A stretch of 64,000 nt of DNA from contig JAMWBK010000003.1 in NCBI GenBank assembly GCA_029953675.1, positions 992,001-1,056,000 of the forward strand. Direction: 5' to 3'. A program made the position numbers and the translations under genes. Of this stretch, positions 11,327 through 21,510 are shown one piece after another. A model generated the notes under the pieces. That model saw only the letters and a program-made list of their open reading frames with translations. It was not told the DNA's origin and searched no databases. The stretch is from Rhodosorus marinus. Lineage: Eukaryota; Rhodophyta; Stylonematophyceae; Stylonematales; Stylonemataceae. Every line of letters starts with the position of its first letter. The first letter of the stretch is position 1.

Positions 11327-13257
11327 TCATCCCCCCCGGCTCGTGTTTTTCGAGGACAATGGGCACACCTTCGCCAGTGCGAACGCCAGATGGGCGATAA
11401 CGTTCATGTTCTCGATGTTCTTCACCAGCAAAAGTCCTCTATCGCCCACTGAGACCTCCAGTGTTCTTGTGACGGCTTCCGACAAAGCTTGGTCCTGCTC
11501 AGGCTCCGGGGCAAGATCTCCGTCTAATAGCAGTGGTACGGGTTCAGACGGTACGTGTTCAAGACTGTAATTGCGTATGTGGCGAGCTTGATCTGCACTG
11601 CTTCTCGGGCTCAGCAGTGGAGATACGGAGAAACTCCCGTTTCGATTTGCACTGGATGCTACAACCTCGAGCAGTTGCTGCGTTGTCGGTCGATTAGCAG
11701 GATCTCGCACCATCATCGACCTGATAAGTACGCCCAACTCTGTGCTCCTGTTGATCCCCCCCATTTCAACGGGGAGTCCGTTAAAACTCAGTATTTCATC
11801 GGTTAGCTCCTTGACGTTGGTCGCGTTAGACCTCCAGGGCAGCTTTGAGTAGGTCAGTTGGTACAGAACAACCCCAAGAGACCAAATGTCGCAGCGCTGA
11901 TTGTACTGGTAGTAGTACAAGCCATCTTCTGACACCTCAAGCAATTCTGGAGCCTAGAGTGAGAACGGTTCGTATTGCCAAATAGGTCGGATGAGATTCT
12001 CAGAGACCGCAAAACATCGCAAAGATATGCTGTTGGGTTTTCGAATCGATGGAAACGCTTACCACAAACTCCATGGTACCTGTGTATCCTGTTCGATGAT
12101 ACCCTTCGATCCTCGACAGGAACTCGCACTCTCCAAAGTCCGACAGGAGAACCCTAGGCAGTGAGCTGTTCTCCTCAATGTGTAGCAACAGGTTCTGCGG
12201 TTTTATATCCCTGTGGACAATCCCATGATTGTGAAGATGGTCCAATCCGGAGAGAATGTCCACCAAGAAATGCCAGATTAGGCTCTCTGGTAGGACCCTC
12301 ACGGCTGCGCCAGCAGCATTGGACTCAGCTCTGGATCCTTCAGCATCCAGGCTCATCCTTTTAAGCTTCCGGAGAAGACGTCGTCGCTTCATAGATCGAT
12401 GGTAAATCTGTTTGGGTTTGAGAAGCGACTCGTCATCACTGGACGACTCTGAATCGGTGCTCAGCATATACTGAGCGAGATTTCCAGAGTTCGCGTACTC
12501 CGTGAGGACGAACAAGCACGGAACAGCAACACCGAAATCGCAAAGCTTAGCCTTCTCCAACCAAGTGTGCTTGTATTCAATGATGTTCGGGTGATGAAGT
12601 CCTTCCAACACCTTGACCTCCCTGAGAACGTTAACTAACCACTTGTGGTTGTCCCCGACTGAAATCTTCTTGACCGCATACATCCCCAGGTGCACGTTGT
12701 CCATGACATGCTGGCACAAAAACACGCTACCTCTGGAGCCGCTTCCGAGTCGCTTCTCCTCACGAAAAAATCGCTCGTAATATCCTTCATTCAGGGAATC
12801 CGCTCCCAATCGAGATGGATCTTCGACGGGCGGTACACTGAGTTTTTTCCAAAAGGATTGGGAAGGGAACTTAGCCAAAGTGCAAGCTTTTCTCGGAGTC
12901 CGTTGAAGCAGAAAGTACGTACCTTGTTTCCTGACCCTGAATGCTCAGCTGAAGCAACCGAAAATAGTCACTCGCCATAAACCGTTTGGCCACGTTCTCC
13001 TCCTCGGGTCGAAGCGTGGGTTTTCGGCGCAAACTGCTTTCCGAGCCACATAATGGGCACGGAGCTCCATTCTCAGGTTTGCTACTGAGAATCCGAACAG
13101 GTTTGGGTGCCTGCCTTTCAACCTCACCATTCACCACCAGCTTGTTATTTTCAGAATTATACAGTACAACCCTTCTATCATCTTCGTTCCGAAGAATCAC
13201 CTGCCAATTGTCCTTCCTCTCCTCATCATCACCGCCATTCCCCCCCGTCATGCTCAC
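11327..13257 (-). CDS. IKS1/IksA-type Ser/Thr protein kinase
   Basis: Protein kinase of the IKS1 family (yeast Iks1, Dictyostelium IksA), whose substrates are poorly known. Exons 13257-12919, 12869-12063 and 11953-11327 give 590 residues. The family-specific N-terminus is seen: a CPLCG motif near residue 70, then FMASDYFRLLQ. Kinase motifs are complete: glycine loop RLGSGSRGSVFLCQH, VAIK-like YAVKKISV, an EVKVLEGLHHPNIIEY helix, catalytic HRDIKPQNLLL, DFG in LLSDFGECEF, activation-segment GYTGTMEFV joined across an intron to APELLEVSEDG, and RCDIWSLGVVLYQL. A basic/acidic insert with KRRRLLRKLKR lies between the N- and C-lobes. It is divergent with TRAPPC12, about 590 bp away. No membrane segment is seen before the stop. 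Confidence 0.88.
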
Positions 13258-13845
13258 GAAAAAAATTTCTTCAACGGTCGACCATCTATTTTCACACTTA
13301 AAACCTCAAATCTCATCAGAACACTAGTCCCTCTTCACAAAACATAATATACTCCCAAACACAAAAACACTCAAAACTCCAAAAATATCATTTCCAAAAT
13401 GTTCCCTCACTTCCTCCTCATCCACAGTCTCCTTCTCTCAGTGCTCCCAATCCAAACACCTCCAAACAGCAGAGACTCTCGCCATCCTCCTCCTCAAATG
13501 CTCCTCAATACCGTTCCTCCCTGACCCTAAAAAAGTCGCCATTCTTCCATCCCCAAATGTTGTCCGTACGTTCAATCCCAAAATTACTACAAAACAATAC
13601 TGAATCTCTTTTAACAAAAATTCCCACGATAAGATACACTTTTAGATATGATCTGAAAAAAATTGAAAGATAGAACTTTTTAGATTAGAACGAGAATTTT
13701 CTGGTACGAAGAGTATGGCATGATTTAATTGGATGTTTGTTTTATGGAATGGATTAATTTTTTAGATTGTAAAATTGTTTTTGAGGTGAGATGCTGCGTT
13801 TTGGAGGTTCTTGATGAAGGCTTTTCGTATGGGGAACGAGCGGGG

Positions 13846-15319
13846 ATGGGAACCGCAGATGGGGGGAGGGCGGAGAAAGAGTTGGATGATGAAGGAAAGG
13901 AATGTGAATGGGTTGAAAAAAAAAATTCAATGGAAATATCAAGCCTTGATCAAGGAAAGCGTGTGTATAATGATCCAGTAGATGGGTTTCTGCGACGGGC
14001 AAATTCAAGGGAGGAGGCGGCAAACCTGCTTAGCAGTTTGAACCCTATAACTCCTGATGTGGTGACGATCGATTCTATAAAGTATCTTGCGTCTTCTCTG
14101 GCTTGGGGTGCTGTTTTGGAGGCTTCCGGTTCCATCCTTCATGGCGATGTCCAGCTGGATATTAACACGAAACTGGAGGTCATCACGTTTCGGATTGCCG
14201 CGATGATGCAAACTCGACAGTTCGATCGCGCTGCCGAGCAAGTATCAGCGATTAGGGAGGATATGCGTAAATACTTCCTCGAAGCGTCGGACGGGCTTTG
14301 TGAAAATCGAGAGAATACCTACGTACCATTCGAGTTAAAGGCGCTGAGTGTGGATATCCTCGCACGAAAAGGATCCCCAAAAGCTCTAGAAGCCTTCTAC
14401 GAGCTCAAAGATCACATCAAGATCCAGCACAAAGCCTGTTCGGAGAGGTAGACCCGCCGCTGCTCGACTTGTGGCTGCCAGATTCCCGAATCGTTACGGA
14501 TTTCTTACAAACGTGCATATTGTTCACTTTAGGTCTGATGACGCTGGGGTGGCCGTCTGGCGAGCTAGAGAACAGTTGATATTGTCATCGCTCGCGGCTT
14601 ATCATCTTCGATCACAGAAAATAGACGCCGCGCTTGATACTGTTAGAGAGCTTATTCGGCATAATCCAGACTCCGCGGTCTACTGCTTCGTTCTGCTGAG
14701 GATGCTTGTCCTTTCGGGCAGCTTTTCAGCAGCGAGGGAGGTCCTCTCGAAAGCTGCCGAGTACCCTAACGTCACAGCAACTGAGATTCACATGCATCGA
14801 GGTATTGTTTTAGCCGCCGAGGTAGGGTACTCACGGAAGAAGCTGATGATGGCCGGTTCAGAACTCTAGTGGCAAGTTCCTGAAACGAAATCGATGCCTC
14901 GTTGCCCTCTTCAAACAATACTCCAGGGCTCGTTCGATGAAGCATTAGACGAGTTTGAGGGAGCGATTTTGCTATATTCAAGAAACACAGCTGCGGCCAA
15001 CAACGCGGCAATCTGCCTTCTTCATTTGGGAAGGATCGACGAGGCCATAGAAAAGCTGGTAAGCCTAGTGCGGACGAAAATGGTCTGCAGATGTCCCGGA
15101 CCGAGCTGATCCAGGAATTGTTCTACATGCTCATGTCCAAAGGAGGATACAATCCGCGCGGACCCAATTGTTGCTCTTGACGAAGGTCTTGTATTCAACT
15201 TATGCACATTGTACGATCTAAGCCAGCCAGATCGAGCGAAGGCTAAAAAGGTCGTCCTCAGGAAGCTGGCGGCAAGGTTTGGAAGACAGGGATTCAACAT
15301 GGAAGCGATAACTATTTAA
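13846..15319 (+). CDS. TRAPPC12: Trafficking protein particle complex subunit 12 (TRAPPC12), TPR protein
   Basis: TPR-repeat subunit of the TRAPP III tethering complex, which acts in ER-Golgi traffic and autophagy. Exons 13846-14447, 14533-14821, 14927-15058 and 15143-15319 keep frame and give 399 residues, shorter than animal proteins, which carry a long disordered N-terminus. Recognition rests on order and motifs: LEVITFRIAAMMQTRQFDRA; YVPFELKALSVDILARKGSP; TPR helices such as AAYHLRSQKIDAALDTVREL and FDEALDEFEGAILLYSRNT; NNAAICLLHLGRIDEAIEKL; and the diagnostic ending ALDEGLVFNLCTLYDL followed by GFNMEAITI. It is convergent with the AIG2-like gene, 127 bp between stop codons. The start was placed at the Met before an acidic linker; an upstream in-frame Met at 13729 also exists. 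Confidence 0.85.
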
Positions 15320-15446
15320 CAGATCGTACTAAAAGGAAAAACGGCACATCTGTGAAGACTAGTGTTCAAGTGCTTCTAAATGCGGATGAGCTGTTGGAGA
15401 AGCCAAAACTTGTCAAAAAGTTTCCTAAACCCGGGCATCTAGGGAT

Positions 15447-16057
15447 TCACTCCTCAGAGCCGGCGTTGTTCTCGTCCCCATGGTTGAGATACTCGTCCGT
15501 GTCACCGAGGAAGGCTACAAGATGCTCTCTTTCAAACTTTTCAAAGTCCCATTCACCGTTCATATCATGGTATATAAACTGTCGTCCGACATAGACCTGA
15601 ACGGTACGCTCCTCGCCGGAATCAGCATCCCGAACCTGGCGGGGACATTGATGTTCCAGTAAGCAAAGCTCCGTCTTCTCGCTGAGGTTTGTAAAGCATC
15701 ACGCACCTTCTCCTCACGACGAAGGTATTCATCTGCTTCGAAGTAGTCGAGTTTAGATATCTCTGCGGCAGCAACAAGGATTACTCTTCCTCTTATAGAA
15801 CCATCCGGATCCGGTTTGATCGCGGGATACAGCCTACCATTGAGCCTGAATGAGAAGATTTTTACATCATGGTTAGCGCGTTTTGCTGTAGTTGCAGATC
15901 ACGTCATGATCTAAGAGCTTCATCAACTTTACCCAAACCTTCGATAACCGTTCAGGACGGCCTCGTACCCTTCCGGAACTCGATCAAGCACGCGAGCACA
16001 GACTTTTGGCGAGATCAGAGTCCCGTAGACAAATAAACCGATCTCTGGTTTGGACAT
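15447..16057 (-). CDS. AIG2-like gamma-glutamylcyclotransferase family protein
   Basis: Small cyclotransferase-fold protein (AIG2/GGCT family); members cleave gamma-glutamyl amides or gamma-glutamylamines, releasing 5-oxoproline. Three short exons, 16057-15939, 15845-15707 and 15635-15447, give 148 residues in frame; each exon alone is too short to stand out. The fold signature is clear: LFVYGTLISPKVCARVL at residues 7-23, LNGYRRLNGRLYPAIKPDP, the loop with the catalytic-type Glu in LDYFEADEYLRREEK, and VQVYVGRQFIYHDMNGEWDF near the end. Length and motif spacing fit plant AIG2-like proteins. Substrate is not predictable from sequence alone. Confidence 0.88.
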
Positions 16058-16189
16058 TTTGATCGGTATTCAAATACTTGTCCAAGTACCTTTGGCGTCG
16101 ACAAGACTCGATTCAACCTTCGCTCCATGCATCCTAGCTGGACCTCTTCATGTTATTTCCATGCAAAAAAAATTGGGATGAGAATCCGT

Positions 16190-16680
16190 GCGAAGCAGTT
16201 GAGCACTTTCGCTTTGAGGGGGTGACGAATGCTTCAGCAAAAGCCTATTCAGCTTTTTCTTTGTCTCCGATTTTGACTTTTGTTTTTCCAGTGACTGTAG
16301 ACCACTTCCCTGCAGCGCTTGTCGATGCCGTTGCCGTTGTGGAACCCCGTGTGTATTCTGCATTGAAATAGTCTCTAATGCTATGCATCACAATCAACTC
16401 GGCGGTTAAGCACGCTCGCTTTGAGGGGGTTAACGAATGCTCCAGCAAGACTCTAAACACTAGTATTCATGGCTACTCGGATGTTCATTTCCAATAGCCG
16501 TAGATCACCTACGAAGACCAAGAAGATGTGCTTCTTTTTAGCCCCTTTTTGATGCCGCTGAGGCTCACCTAGAGGACGGTTGGGCCATCCAAATGCTTTG
16601 CCTCTGTATTTCTCAGACGTGTGAAACGCCGAGGTCACTGACTGTCCGACGTTCAGCCGTCTCGGACACAATCTAGCGAA
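16190..16680. repeat. Two diverged direct repeats, about 207 bp apart
   Basis: The segment gctttgagggggtgacgaatgcttcagcaa at 16211 recurs as gctttgagggggttaacgaatgctccagcaa near 16418, and both are followed by similar blocks containing a tgtagaycac and a gatgccg segment. No coding potential is recognised in either copy. Confidence 0.65.
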
Positions 16681-17200
16681 TCCAGGTTCGTGAAAATCTT
16701 GATTAAACTGAGTGCCTTGTCCCGCAAATGCACCGCTTGAAGCGACGAGCTCACGACCAATGCTGAGAAACTACCGCGATAGATGAACAAACTAACCAGT
16801 CTCCGATCCGAGGAGTCGCATCAACTTCTAGAACGAACAAGAAGCTGTTCTAACAGACGTTAAGATTAAGCTGAAGCGCTCGGCGCCTTCCCTGCCAAGA
16901 CCAACCCTGCCAAGATTGTTATGGGAGCATTCGGAGCAACTTTTCTAGGCTTTTCTTTCTGAGGAAAGTGATGAGTCTGGACTGGTCTCCAACTCGACGG
17001 CGAGTTAGAATCTATAGAGTTTGGATTAAATCCACTGCTGACGCTGATATCCCCATTGCAACCTCCCTCTCTCACAGATGGACTGTGGAAGCCCTTCTGA
17101 TGGCCACTATGAATGTATATATTGAAGGTGAGGGTTTGGATTGTCGTTGGGTGAAGGAGAAGAGGAGAAGATAACAAGTCACTGACTAGTATGAGAGAGA

Positions 17201-17886
17201 ATGGCATTTTGCAGTATTACAGGGAAAAGTTTGAACGTGCTTGTGAAGACACGACGTTCAGTTGAGGTTTCATTAGTTGAGTCGAAGTGGAACTTGGCCA
17301 AGCTGGATGTTGATTCGATTCTTAAGGAGGTGGACAAAAAAATGAAAAAGCTCTCTGGGTATTCTACTTTCTGTTATGGTATCGATGTTCTAAAGCCTCT
17401 CTCCCTGTTTCTGGATTGATCGCGTTTTAGGTGAAGTTCAACTCTGATGGACTGGTGCCTGCTATTGCTCAGCAGTTCGATTCGGGTGAAGTTCTCATGA
17501 TGGCATGGATGACTGCTGAATCTATAAGAGAAACACTCAAGTCAAACCGTGCTGTGTATTACTCTAGGTAAGCTCTCATTCTTCGAAGTGGAACAAGATG
17601 CCCTTTGCGGCCTCACCGTCATCATCCTTTGTCTTCTGATGGTGAAATACCAAACCAATCTAGGTCGAGGAAGGAGCTTTGGCGGAAAGGGGATACGTCG
17701 GGTCAACATCAGCACGTTCACGACTTCAAAATTGACTGTGATGGAGATACTGTCCTTCTCACTGTAGATCAGCTGGGCGTCGCATGCCACACTGGCCGGC
17801 GCTCGTGCTTCTACCTTGGAGTTCGTGATAACGGTTTAGAGGAAATAGCGCCAGTAGTGATAGACCCGGATAAGCTGTATTCCTAA
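17201..17886 (+). CDS. hisI: Phosphoribosyl-AMP cyclohydrolase (histidine biosynthesis), probably plastid-targeted
   Basis: Opens the adenine ring of phosphoribosyl-AMP, the third step of histidine synthesis. Exon 17431-17567 joins 17664-17886 in frame: [36 protein letters not shown], the [19 protein letters not shown] block, DFKIDCDGD, and the metal-binding [11 protein letters not shown] ending. The protein stops at DPDKLYS, so the HisE pyrophosphohydrolase domain fused in plants is absent. The preceding exon starts at [19 protein letters not shown], a plausible transit peptide, and runs to about KKMKKL; I could not find a canonical in-frame 5' splice site to 17431, so this junction is unresolved (a miscalled base in the nearby A-runs is one possibility). 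Confidence 0.85.
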
Positions 17887-19720
17887 ACGCCCGCCCTTTA
17901 TTGGGGATTTTTCGCATTGAGGTTGCTATCGAAAGTATGCGGCCTCTTTCTCGTTCTCAAGAAGACTAATTTCAGGGTTGTGAATGTCCCAGCACGAGGG
18001 GTGAAAGATGAAACTGTTGTGAATGTACGATACATAGTTTCTCAAGACGGAAGTGCTTTCTTCTTGAATAGCTTAGAGCCTGAACAGCAACGCTTTTTTG
18101 GTGGCTCCCCCCAACTGAAGAGCTGGACGAGCTCCGACAGAGCCGAATGCGCTGTTCAGTATACCGCAGTCGTACGTTGTAAGGTCTTCCATTCTTGGAG
18201 TTTCTCAGATTTTCTTTTGCTGCTGAAACCACTACCAGTCTCCCCACGTCATCGGGATAGTCGCTACTACCTGATATGCAGCTGGCTAAGGCTTCCCGGC
18301 TCCCAAATTCTCGAGATCTGCATCGTTTATGAACAGCATGTCAGCTCTAGAAAAGCCCTGCTCTCCTGCCATCCACCCCAACACGGTTGAACTCCAATTC
18401 CAAAAAGCAGAAAATCTGCGGCACAAATTCGCCGCTATGGCAGTGTACCGACGACATCTGTTTCCCGACGGGATGAGGCCGGATTCGTTCAGGGACTGGG
18501 ACTCGGCAAAGGTAGACTAGCGGAATCGAGTGGGGCATGAGCAGCATTCATACTAGAGAACCTGCTCCAGTGCCACGATGCCGACTTGGAGAAAGTCGGT
18601 GTCACTCATCGGCTGGGAATGATGCTCCATGGTAGCCAACACACAAACGGCATCGGCATTAGCAGTGCACAGCTTTAATACAAAAAAGAATCCGCCGCCT
18701 TTTCTCTAAACCGGATTGCAGTCGACGTCCACTTTCCCCAAAGAGATAATCGATATCACCAACTGGTTGGATGGTATGGACCCTCACGGGGAAACTTGAT
18801 CTCACCATCGATGGATGAGGACTAGTTTCGGATCTCAAGGATATCAAACACATCACCGGAGTTTGTATCAGCCATGCGTATCCTTGACACTACAGAATTT
18901 GGTCCCTTGCCTCCAGGCCTGTCCACTTTCCTACTCGAGATGCCAGGGGTGCAGCGGACACTCTAAAAGAACCCGCGTCAGCGCAGACCCCGCTGGTCCT
19001 TTCCCCAAGACAAGTTCACTGTCCAAGGAGAGCCCTGCAGGCCAGTCCAGAGAAATCGATATGTCGTTATCGGACGATATTTATGCCTCCAATATATACA
19101 CAGCTCTTTTGTCCGTTGCCTTCTCGCCGGTGGGGCACTTTCATAGGAGAGAAAATCGATATCAGTCCCTTTGGAAGGTAACCATCCCCGACGTCCTTTC
19201 CAAGGCAGCTGACTCTCACATTATAGCAGCATCGCATCAGCAAAAGACCATAATTAGCATTATAGGGGTTGGTCAGACCAGTATCGTTTTTCTCTATTCT
19301 AGCAGGAGAGAAAAACGATATCGGGTTATCAGTTGGGATTGATGATGATGACCTTCCCGACGAAACATCAAATCCGATGGAGTTAACTCCACTCTTAACT
19401 CCATCGGATTTGATTGCGCCACCATCGATGGTGGTGGGACTCTAGATTAAGATATTTTTATTAAGTAGGCATTGAGGACAAGGCCTTTAGGGTTTTCGAT
19501 GACAGTAGTGAAATTTGTGCTGAGGTGGGAGTGCGTTTGTAAGGGATTTTGATGATCCTAGTGATTTTTTTTTTGCACTGAGGAGGGAGGGCGTTAGGGA
19601 TTTTGATGATCGTAGTGATCACTTTTTAGAGTGAAGTGGGCCTTTTGGGTCTAATTAAGTGTTTTGAGGGTGGTTTTATAAGAACGACGATGATTAGCGA
19701 TCTAGAGGTGTAAGAAAGCA
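17887..19720. other. Spacer after hisI with unassigned open stretches
   Basis: Open plus-strand stretches at 17917-18390 (VVNVPARGVKDETVVNVRYI) and 18329-18520 (ENLRHKFAAMAVYRRHLFPD) read somewhat protein-like and are followed by GT dinucleotides that could be splice donors, but I recognise no family and no complete gene. The 18815-19342 stretch looks non-coding. The segment ends with strong inverted repeats (separate entry). Confidence 0.35.
19367..19434. repeat. Perfect 18-bp inverted repeat plus a 16-bp perfect palindrome
   Basis: The arm atcaaatccgatggagtt (19367-19384) is followed after a 12-base loop by its exact complement at 19397-19414. Five bases later lies the perfect palindrome ccaccatcgatggtgg (19419-19434). 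A related caccatcgatgg occurs near 18803, and agagaaaatcgatatcag / agagaaaaacgatatcgg pairs lie near 19148 and 19308. No transposase is seen. It could form a strong RNA hairpin or be the end of a small non-autonomous element. Confidence 0.8.
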
Positions 19721-21042
19721 ATGATGGGGTTTGTTGCTGTGGGAGGTGGCCGCAGTGCTGGACTGAAGGAGTTGAGGTACTGCGGTAGGATTGTGACAGG
19801 AAAGGTTGAGGGTCAGAAGGTTTTGGATAGGCGCTGTTCGGGTGTCGTTAGAGCTGGTTTAGAAGAAGTAGAGGGAGAACAGCGGTTGGCACCATCTCCG
19901 CAGCCTGGGTCCGAGTTGGAATATGTGAGGAAGGCTGTTTTTGGTGAGTGGGTTTTCGTATTGGGCTTTTGAGTGAGGTTGGGACTGAATTCCGTTTGGA
20001 ACTCTATTGATGTCTGGCAGGTGTAATCGTATCGCTGCTCTTTCTAATATGGCCTCTGATGAATTCGGTTACATTTGCCGCGGTTTTAACGGCCCTTTGT
20101 GTCCTTGGGCAACACTACTACTATCGGACGGCAGAGTCACAGTCATACCTACCAGCTAGGCGAACGGGCCTAATCACAACTATGCTGATGATGTTTACGA
20201 TTATGTATGCACCTGCCTACTCAACTGCGGTGATCCCTATCTGTAGCACGTTGATCTGCTGCTATCTGCTGTTCCGCGAGAATCCCCGGATTGCAACCAT
20301 AGCAGATTTGTCGACCACTTTGGCTGGACTGTTCTACGCAGCGTAAGGAAGAAGACCTGAGCCATGACAGAGTATTGAGTATTTCTCGCTGATACATGGT
20401 ACTCGTCTACGCTCTTTGTCATTTCAGACTCCTTCCATCCTTTTACGTCCGACTGCACATGTTGGACTACCTGAGCTCCACCAGACTGCGTCTGTGGTTT
20501 GATGCTCATGGTGTTCACTCATTTCTCGGCTCGGTTCCAACCTCTGGCGCTCTCACCATTTTCATGACCTTCGTTGTTGGTGGGGCTTCTGACCTCATTC
20601 ACCGACTGACTGTGTTCCTGCTTCCCGAATTCAAGCAAAAAACTGCAGTGGGATACGCCATCTGGTAGGTTCGGTCTTTCCGGAGAACGAACAAGCTCTT
20701 TGTTTTACTGGAAACTTTGTTTTACTGGAAACACTAAGCTCTGTACTGTGGGCTCTGACGACTTTTACCATCCAAAAACTCAACAGGATTATCTGCAATA
20801 TGGCGCTCAACATGGCGACTGCCTATTTCCTTAGCTGGAGAAACTGGAAGATTTACGGAGTGATGTACGGTACTCTGTTTTCACTTTGTGGACTCATCGG
20901 TCGCCTAGCGGCCCCCATGTTTGAGCGGGCGGAAGAAGACGGAGAAGAAATCGTCTCCTACAGAAATATCTTTAAAAGAACGGATAGCTATATGTTCCTC
21001 GCTCCACTCGCGTATTACTTTGTGGTCTTGACGCAAAGTTAA
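19721..21042 (+). CDS. CdsA-family (phosphatidate cytidylyltransferase-like) membrane protein lacking catalytic motifs
   Basis: Four exons (19721-19943, 20021-20342, 20428-20664, 20787-21042) keep frame and give 345 residues: an N-terminal plastid-type presequence (MMGFVAVGGGRSAGLKELRY), then about seven hydrophobic helices. The C-terminal part aligns in pattern with CdsA: GVMYGTLFSLCGLIGRLAAP corresponds to the GxxxxGxxSxxGLIGDLxES helix, and RTDSYMFLAPLAYYFV to the DRxDSxxFxAPxxY end. CDP-DAG synthases should carry an Asp after GLIG (here Arg), a KD pair, a PGHGG loop and DR before DS; here the intervening 17 residues (AEEDGEEIVSYRNIFKR) hold none of these. The SPKKTWEG loop is not seen either. 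The gene is intact and spliced, so a non-catalytic homologue is inferred rather than a pseudogene. Confidence 0.75.
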
Positions 21043-21510
21043 AGGAAACGGTGTGCTGTTCCGTTTGAGAAACCCGTGGGCGGGGGGGAGGAAATCTGCT
21101 GGCTCTTGACCGCTTCATGTAGCATTCGATTTTCGCTCATGCGTATCTGAAGAAACGATTGGCGAAGACGGTAGGGAAGCTCAACCCTACTTGGATATCT
21201 AGTTCCAACGCAGTATTCTTTGACCAAGGAGAAAATTCATATTATCTTTTAACCCATGCAGAACCGAACGATACATAGGCAGCTTGAGCTCGGAGGTTTT
21301 CCTACTATCTTTGTCCCCCGAAGTATATACCATAAAGATATGCAAACAAAAAAAAAAACTATTCACCCCAAATCGACAGGTACTCATTCGTCTCCCATTT
21401 TGACCGGGACTCAAAACCCGTACCCACCAGATTCTTACGCATATGCTTCTCAGCATCGCAAACAAACCAATCATTATCCAAATCTCATTTCACAAACGTA
21501 CAGTCCCAAA

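Noticed and set aside
13754-14023. Pro/Leu-rich minus-strand frame
   Set aside because: Antisense to the acidic N-terminal linker of TRAPPC12.
18815-19342. 175-codon plus-strand open frame
   Set aside because: No domain character, and it overlaps the atcgat-type repeats; probably chance.
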